Positions 59,752 through 64,000 of a DNA stretch of 64,000 nucleotides are shown here, one piece after another. Location of the stretch: positions 1 to 64,000 of the forward strand of contig JAQXNX010000014.1 in assembly GCA_029098225.1 (NCBI GenBank). Direction: 5' to 3'. Both the position numbers and the translations under genes were made by a program. The notes under the pieces were generated by a model. The model was not told the DNA's origin. It did not search any database and saw only the letters and a program-made list of their open reading frames with translations. Numbering within the stretch: position 1 is the first letter of the stretch; each line of letters starts with the position of its first letter. This DNA is from Spirochaetales bacterium. Lineage in GTDB: Bacteria > Spirochaetota > Spirochaetia > Treponematales > Treponemataceae.

Positions 59752-61494
59752 TTACTTCTGCTTAATCACGATGCTATCGATGTAAAGATCTCCCTTGCTT
59801 GAACCGCCGGTGTGGTCATTGAAATTGAAAGTCAGTTTTTCGAAGCGCAACCATGTGAACTCGCATGGTAAATCGTACCACGCCTGATCCACATTTGACC
59901 ATGCACCCCAGTTGTTATCAAAGCGAGAAACAGGGATTTCAACCGTTATCCACTTATTCAATGCATAATCACTGGCTTTGAGGTCATAGCGTTTTGTCCA
60001 TGGCAATTCTTTTTTTCCGCCGTCTGAATCTACCAGAAGAACTTCGAAGCTCTGATTTTTATCTGTAAATTTTACATCAAAAGATATAACAAGAGACTTT
60101 TCATTTTCTTCAAACTTTGAAGTAATTGCTTTAGGGAGATAAATCTCAATGTTTGCCTGTTCCTGCGGATAAGAGGTTACAAAGCAGCGTTCATGAGAAT
60201 CACTGAGTTTTGTTATTCTTGCATTAAAAGGGTTAACAGAAGTTCTTTTTCCGTCAGCTTCATCATAAACTACATAGGACTTTTGCGGAAACTTTTTAAG
60301 AGAATCGTTTGCCATGGCAATTGCTTGTGAAGAAGGCATATTAAATCCGTAAGCCTTTGCGACTGCTTCATCAATGTCTTCAGGGAAATATACACCATAA
60401 GCTTTTTCATCTCCTCTAACGACATTTGTATTTTTTAAGAAGCCTGTGGAATCATCAATATTCCATGAAAGATAAGGAATATCGTTTTCATTCAATGCAT
60501 TTACAACTGTACTTATCCATGAAATTCTGTCTTCTGTATTTATCCAGATTTTTGGTCCCAATTCTCCGCAGAAAACTTTTACATTATTCTTCTTTGCCCA
60601 GTCAGCAGCTTTCTTAATCAGGCTGTTAATATATTTTACAGTTCCTTCTGTACGGTATTGCTCCCTGAACCATGAAAGATCATCCGGCAGTTTTGGAAAT
60701 CTTTTCTGGTCATAAGGAAAAGGAACATCTTTTAACCTTTCTGTAGTTGGATCCCCTTGTCTTCCCTGATGTGTAAAAAAGAATGGCTCATAACAATGGA
60801 AAGTATAAATCAGATTATCATCTTTATAAGGTTTAAGCTTTACCAGTTCTGGAATCTTTGACCAGTCAATACAGCTTACAACAATCGAATGTTTAGTATC
60901 ATACCTTCTTATAAGACTTATGATTTCCTGCTGAATTTTATACCATTTACTTGCATTTCCACCAGTCGGCTCATTCATAATTTCATAAATGATATAATCG
61001 CTTCTGTCTGCATAACGTGGGGCAATCTGAGACCAGACTGATTCAAGATGCTTTTGTAAAAGTGTAAAATCATTGCTGGTGTAATTTTGTTTATCAAATG
61101 TATGATTGTTATGATTGTCGATTATAAGATAAATCTGATTTTTCTCTGCCCAATCGCAAACCTCATCAAGCTTTTTAAGAATTGTTTCGTCAATTTTTCC
61201 TATACCGGAAGCTTCTTGAGCATAAAGATCAAAAGAACAGACAAGTCTTATTACATCCACTCCCATGCTTTTCAGGCAAACAAAATCAGCTTCATCATAT
61301 TTATTCATAGTTGGAAGAGCGTCTTTTTGTTCTCCCCAATATTCCAAAAAATTACACAGATTTACGCCTTTCGTAAAGGGCAGGTTGTTTTGTGCAAAGA
61401 CAAGTCCCGTCAAAAAAAGAAGGACAGCTGTTAATGTTAATTTGCGGAGAGTTTTATACCCCCCCCATCTATACATTTGTTTAGCAGTTTTCAT
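59752..61494 (-). CDS. Secreted GH5 endoglucanase with C-terminal carbohydrate-binding-like domain
   Basis: A 580-residue protein started at the ATG that follows GGAGG. A signal peptide (about residues 12-35, ending LVFAQ) leads to a GH5 catalytic domain (about 40-400): acid/base glutamate in EIMNEP at 175 and nucleophile in CGELGP at 311, with NHNNH near 127 and HCYEPFFF near 233. Residues about 420-580 form a beta-sandwich resembling CBM11/CIA30-type carbohydrate binding. A run of eight G in codons 8-10, before the signal peptide, could vary the frame. A partial paralogue lies at 63056-64000. Confidence 0.88.
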   Translation of the reverse strand: MKTAKQMYRWGGYKTLRKLTLTAVLLFLTGLVFAQNNLPFTKGVNLCNFLEYWGEQKDALPTMNKYDEADFVCLKSMGVDVIRLVCSFDLYAQEASGIGKIDETILKKLDEVCDWAEKNQIYLIIDNHNNHTFDKQNYTSNDFTLLQKHLESVWSQIAPRYADRSDYIIYEIMNEPTGGNASKWYKIQQEIISLIRRYDTKHSIVVSCIDWSKIPELVKLKPYKDDNLIYTFHCYEPFFFTHQGRQGDPTTERLKDVPFPYDQKRFPKLPDDLSWFREQYRTEGTVKYINSLIKKAADWAKKNNVKVFCGELGPKIWINTEDRISWISTVVNALNENDIPYLSWNIDDSTGFLKNTNVVRGDEKAYGVYFPEDIDEAVAKAYGFNMPSSQAIAMANDSLKKFPQKSYVVYDEADGKRTSVNPFNARITKLSDSHERCFVTSYPQEQANIEIYLPKAITSKFEENEKSLVISFDVKFTDKNQSFEVLLVDSDGGKKELPWTKRYDLKASDYALNKWITVEIPVSRFDNNWGAWSNVDQAWYDLPCEFTWLRFEKLTFNFNDHTGGSSKGDLYIDSIVIKQK

Positions 61495-61601
61495 GAAAAC
61501 CTCCAAGTTTTATAGATAGCCGGGGACGCCCGACAATGACACTGTTTTATTATAGCATGGAATTTATAGACCAGGTAGAAAAAATAAACCTTAGTGATTT
61601 C

Positions 61602-61631
61602 TTGACAAAAGTACTTCTATAGAAGTATATT
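61602..61631 (+). promoter_or_regulatory. Toxin-antitoxin promoter with operator between -35 and -10
   Basis: TTGACA (61602-61607) and TATATT (61626-61631) are 18 bases apart. The perfect 16-base palindrome TACTTCTATAGAAGTA (61612-61627) lies between and onto the -10 box. Transcription should start at about 61638, the ATG itself, so the mRNA would be leaderless. The HTH antitoxin downstream is the likely repressor. Confidence 0.75.
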
Positions 61632-61637
61632 TTAAAT

Positions 61638-62315
61638 ATGTCAAAGATAGTCCTATATCATGGCTCAGACAAAATTCTCTCAAAGCCTCTTTTTGGACAT
61701 GGCAAAATCTACAATGATTATGGGCAGGGCTTTTACTGTACTCAAAACATTGAGCTTGCAAATGAATGGGCCTGTCCTACTCTTGATGACGGTTTTTGTA
61801 ATTCTTATGAACTTGAAACTAAAGGACTTAGGCTTCTGGATTTACAGACCCAACAATTCTGCACGCTTCACTGGCTTGCTATTCTTATTTGTAACCGCCG
61901 CTTTGACATGGACACGCCCATTATGAGGCAGGGGGCTTTTTACCTTAAAACTAATTTTCTTCCTGATATTTCTGATTACGATTTGATTAAGGGCTATAGA
62001 GCTGACGATTCTTATTTTTCTTTTGCACAGGCTTTTCTTTCTAACCAGATTTCTTATCTGCAGCTTCAAAAAGCCATGAAGTTAGGAAAGCTAGGAGAGC
62101 AGATTGTTTTAAAAAGTCAAAAGGCTTTTAATCAGCTTGAATTTAAAAATTATGAAATTGCAGAAGGAAAAAATTACTACAGCCTGCGCCTGGCCCGCAT
62201 GGAAAAAGCAAAGGCTGAATATAAAAAAACACTGGAAGATTCTGATATTTCGGGACTCTTTATTCGTGACCTGATTTTAGGAGACATTAAAAATGACGAC
62301 CCGCGCTTACGATAA
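61638..62315 (+). CDS. DUF3990 family protein, probable ADP-ribosyltransferase-like toxin
   Basis: A 225-residue protein. The N-terminal LYHGSDKILSKP, YGQGFYCTQNIELANEWA (about residues 28-48) is the DUF3990 signature, a group that resembles ART toxins. The C-terminus ends with helices. The gene overlaps the following HTH gene by 23 bases, the usual toxin-antitoxin order in such modules. The target is unknown. Confidence 0.8.
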   Translation: MSKIVLYHGSDKILSKPLFGHGKIYNDYGQGFYCTQNIELANEWACPTLDDGFCNSYELETKGLRLLDLQTQQFCTLHWLAILICNRRFDMDTPIMRQGAFYLKTNFLPDISDYDLIKGYRADDSYFSFAQAFLSNQISYLQLQKAMKLGKLGEQIVLKSQKAFNQLEFKNYEIAEGKNYYSLRLARMEKAKAEYKKTLEDSDISGLFIRDLILGDIKNDDPRLR

Positions 62316-62967
62316 ATTTTTCCTCCCCGGCATGATGAAGAATCTTGGTTTTGCCGTTGACTTTGCAGTAAATGGCTGCGGTCTCCCAAGCGATTCTTTT
62401 TATGATTTTTTTATTGCTTCAAAGGTTGCAAGAGAAATAGAAAACGGTTCTCCTCTTTTTGTAGGCGGGTGTTCCGGAACCGAACTGGCACTTTCTGTTT
62501 TTGACCGGGTTGGTTATGAAGTTGCAGGTTCAGCCGATAAAGTTTTTGAACGTTTTGACCGGACACCTGAATATTGGGCTGGCTGGATTCTTGCCTTCTA
62601 TCAGTGGGAGACAAATCTTTCTTTTACAAAAATCCGCGACTATGTTCCTTTTTCCCAGATTGTGAATATGTATAATCCGCTTCACGAAGCCCCGAAAGAA
62701 AAGTTTCTGGAGGTTATGAATAAAACAATCCTGGAAAAAACTTTAAGAAACCCAACAAACCTTCACAAGCTCAGAAAGGCCGCCGGCCTCACTCAAAAGG
62801 AACTTTCCCGGCTGGCAGGTGTAAATCTTCGCACACTACAGCAATATGAAATTGGCTCCAAAGACATAAACAAAGCCAGTGGCCAGGCAATAAATTCCCT
62901 GGCGCAGGCCCTGCACTGCAATTTTTATGATGTTATGGAACTGGACCTGCAGGAAGAAGAATGGTAA
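62293..62967 (+). CDS. Antitoxin-like protein with C-terminal XRE HTH
   Basis: A 224-residue protein. Residues 1-140 are the partner domain found beside DUF3990 proteins (NLGFAVDFAVNGCG, SGTELALSVFDRVGYEV, EYWAGWILAFYQWETN). Residues 150-224 are an XRE HTH (RKAAGLTQKELSRLAGVNLRTLQQYE). It overlaps the toxin gene by 23 bases and probably neutralises it and represses the operon. Confidence 0.8.
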   Translation: MTTRAYDKFFLPGMMKNLGFAVDFAVNGCGLPSDSFYDFFIASKVAREIENGSPLFVGGCSGTELALSVFDRVGYEVAGSADKVFERFDRTPEYWAGWILAFYQWETNLSFTKIRDYVPFSQIVNMYNPLHEAPKEKFLEVMNKTILEKTLRNPTNLHKLRKAAGLTQKELSRLAGVNLRTLQQYEIGSKDINKASGQAINSLAQALHCNFYDVMELDLQEEEW

Positions 62968-63022
62968 AAATGTCGCCCGTGTTTACAGACGACTTGTGCC
63001 ATTCCCATACTCCTCATGTGTC

Positions 63023-63045
63023 ATTCCCCGGCTTGACCGGGGAAT
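63023..63045. repeat. Hairpin element (type D)
   Basis: ATTCCCCGG and its perfect complement with a CTTGA loop, within a GTGTCATTCCCCGGCTTGAC phrase. It resembles the dispersed element at 52444 in layout and lies between the antitoxin gene and the convergent GH5 gene, so it may also terminate transcription. Confidence 0.65.
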
Positions 63046-63055
63046 CTCTTACGGC

Positions 63056-64000
63056 TTACTTCTGCTTAATTACAATGTCGTCGATGTAAATGTCGCCTTT
63101 ATTTTTGTTGTCAAAATCATCAAAGTTGAAATAGATGCATTCCAGGCGAGACCAGTCAAATTTCCCCTGTGGAGGGAACCATTTATTTGCCTTGTTTGAC
63201 CATGCACCGCTTTCTGTTAATTTTGAAACTGGAATTTCAACAGTTACCCATTCACCGACTTTATAATCAGCAGCTTTTATTGGAACAGAAATATTCCATG
63301 GCGGAAGCTCTGCTCCTTCGTCTGTATCTGAAAGTTGGAAACGGAATTCCTGTTTAATATCAGCAAACTTCACGGAAAAACTTACAGTAAAAGACTGTGG
63401 ATTTTCTGCCATCATTGAAGTAACTTTATTAGGAAGAAGGAATTTACATCCATTTTGTTGGGCTGGGTATGAAATTACCACACAGTAATCTCTTCCTGTA
63501 TCTTTTTTTATTTCCTTTATATTTCCCCAATAGTTTTTACCAACTCCAACTCCTGATAAACCATCATAAACCAGATATGGTTTTTGTGAAGTTATAGAAA
63601 GAGATGCTTTTTCTGAAAGCTTGGGGTCTGGCATTGTAAAGCCATAAGCTTCCAGGGCATCTTTATCAATATCATCAGGAAAAAGCATACCTGCTTTATC
63701 TGATTTCAAAAAGCCGTCTGAACCATCAAGCCCCCAGCAACAGTAAGGAATGTTATTTTCCTCCAGAGCTATTCTTGTTGCGTTTATCCAGGCAAGTCTA
63801 TCTTCTGAATTAATCCAGGTTTTAGCTCCCATTTCGCCCGCCCAGACTCGAACTTTATTTTTCTTAGCCCAATCTGCTGCTTTTTTAATTCTCTGATTTA
63901 TGTATTTCACAGTTCCTTTTGTCGGATATTCTTCACTGAAATAATTCGTAAGATAGGAATCCTTTGCCCTTCCTTTTAGTTTTGGCATACGCTTTCTGTC
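63056..64000 (-). CDS. GH5 glucanase paralogue, 5' end outside the window
   Basis: The visible 314 codons match the C-terminal half of the GH5 protein at 59752-61494: TKGTVKYINQRIKKAADWAK, the nucleophile segment AGEMGAKTW (GE where the paralogue has GELG), FPDDIDKDALEAYGF, and a C-terminal beta-sandwich ending YIDDIVIKQK. The open frame continues past the window edge, with DRKRMPKL at the limit. Signal peptide and acid/base glutamate are not visible. Confidence 0.88.
   Translation of the reverse strand, partial: DRKRMPKLKGRAKDSYLTNYFSEEYPTKGTVKYINQRIKKAADWAKKNKVRVWAGEMGAKTWINSEDRLAWINATRIALEENNIPYCCWGLDGSDGFLKSDKAGMLFPDDIDKDALEAYGFTMPDPKLSEKASLSITSQKPYLVYDGLSGVGVGKNYWGNIKEIKKDTGRDYCVVISYPAQQNGCKFLLPNKVTSMMAENPQSFTVSFSVKFADIKQEFRFQLSDTDEGAELPPWNISVPIKAADYKVGEWVTVEIPVSKLTESGAWSNKANKWFPPQGKFDWSRLECIYFNFDDFDNKNKGDIYIDDIVIKQK

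Noticed and set aside
1..64000. CRISPR arrays
   Set aside because: No regularly spaced direct repeats with unique spacers and no cas genes were seen; the repeats found are dispersed and irregular.

Overview
The window looks like a chromosomal segment of a spirochaete, most likely a gut or rumen Treponema. Supporting signs are moderate-to-low GC, consensus sigma70-type promoters, secreted GH5 glucanases, and the mix of AmmeMemoRadiSam, thiamine-salvage and GGDEF genes. No rRNA gene or complete tRNA gene was seen, so the genus is an inference. Housekeeping-like operons alternate with accessory blocks, and dispersed GC-rich repeats mark many of the joints.

Region 1 (1-7.7 kb): a DUF4143-type AAA+ ATPase sits over the amputated 3' end of a Nudix gene. 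Next come a minus-strand Ser/Thr kinase + TPR pair, a divergent XRE regulator with a promoter/operator, a candidate antisense small RNA facing a 16-codon reading frame, an HU-like/DUF4469 protein and a HAD phosphatase. Region 2 (7.7-16.9 kb) is a clearly AT-richer accessory island. It holds a wrecked MvaI/BcnI-type restriction endonuclease, a PLD-helicase-DUF3427 protein coupled to a Nudix hydrolase, and an unusual locus: a DisA_N-like (diadenylate cyclase-type) protein followed by two paralogous proteins of unknown family that flank a cysteine-rich small protein. This island is the best candidate for an undescribed immunity or signalling system.

Region 3 (17-30 kb): DUF523, ferredoxin and Crp/Fnr pair, HD-domain protein, tcdA, YgjP-like peptidase, MazG, DMT exporter, a TetR-controlled FMN reductase/DUF2271 operon with a clear operator, a broken second TetR gene, and a Na/Pi symporter-PhoU protein that ends in an OmpR/PhoB-type winged helix and has a Pho-box-like repeat upstream. 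Region 4 (30-38 kb): YitT transporter, a flavodoxin-like/SCP2-like/membrane fusion, a HAD-Nudix operon plus an in-frame deletion chimera of a second copy of it, an SMP-30 protein, a mobile mystery A/B (XRE + Fic) module and a MATE pump.

Region 5 (38-50 kb): SlyX, a TPP-riboswitch thiamine salvage operon (thiM, thiE, HAD, thiD, cytX), a membrane GGDEF protein, the AmmeMemoRadiSam pair, a secreted protein, an acyltransferase and a GNAT. Region 6 (50-64 kb): two adjacent AraC-type proteins fused to GGDEF and to a degenerate GyrB-like ATPase domain, each with an internal ribosome-binding site before the second domain. After them come a run of GNAT acetyltransferases, a DinB-like/DUF3795 protein and a nucleotidyltransferase separated by dispersed repeats, then a methyltransferase/XRE pair. 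Two GH5 paralogues flank a DUF3990 toxin/HTH antitoxin module; one has a poly-G tract before its signal peptide and the other runs off the window.
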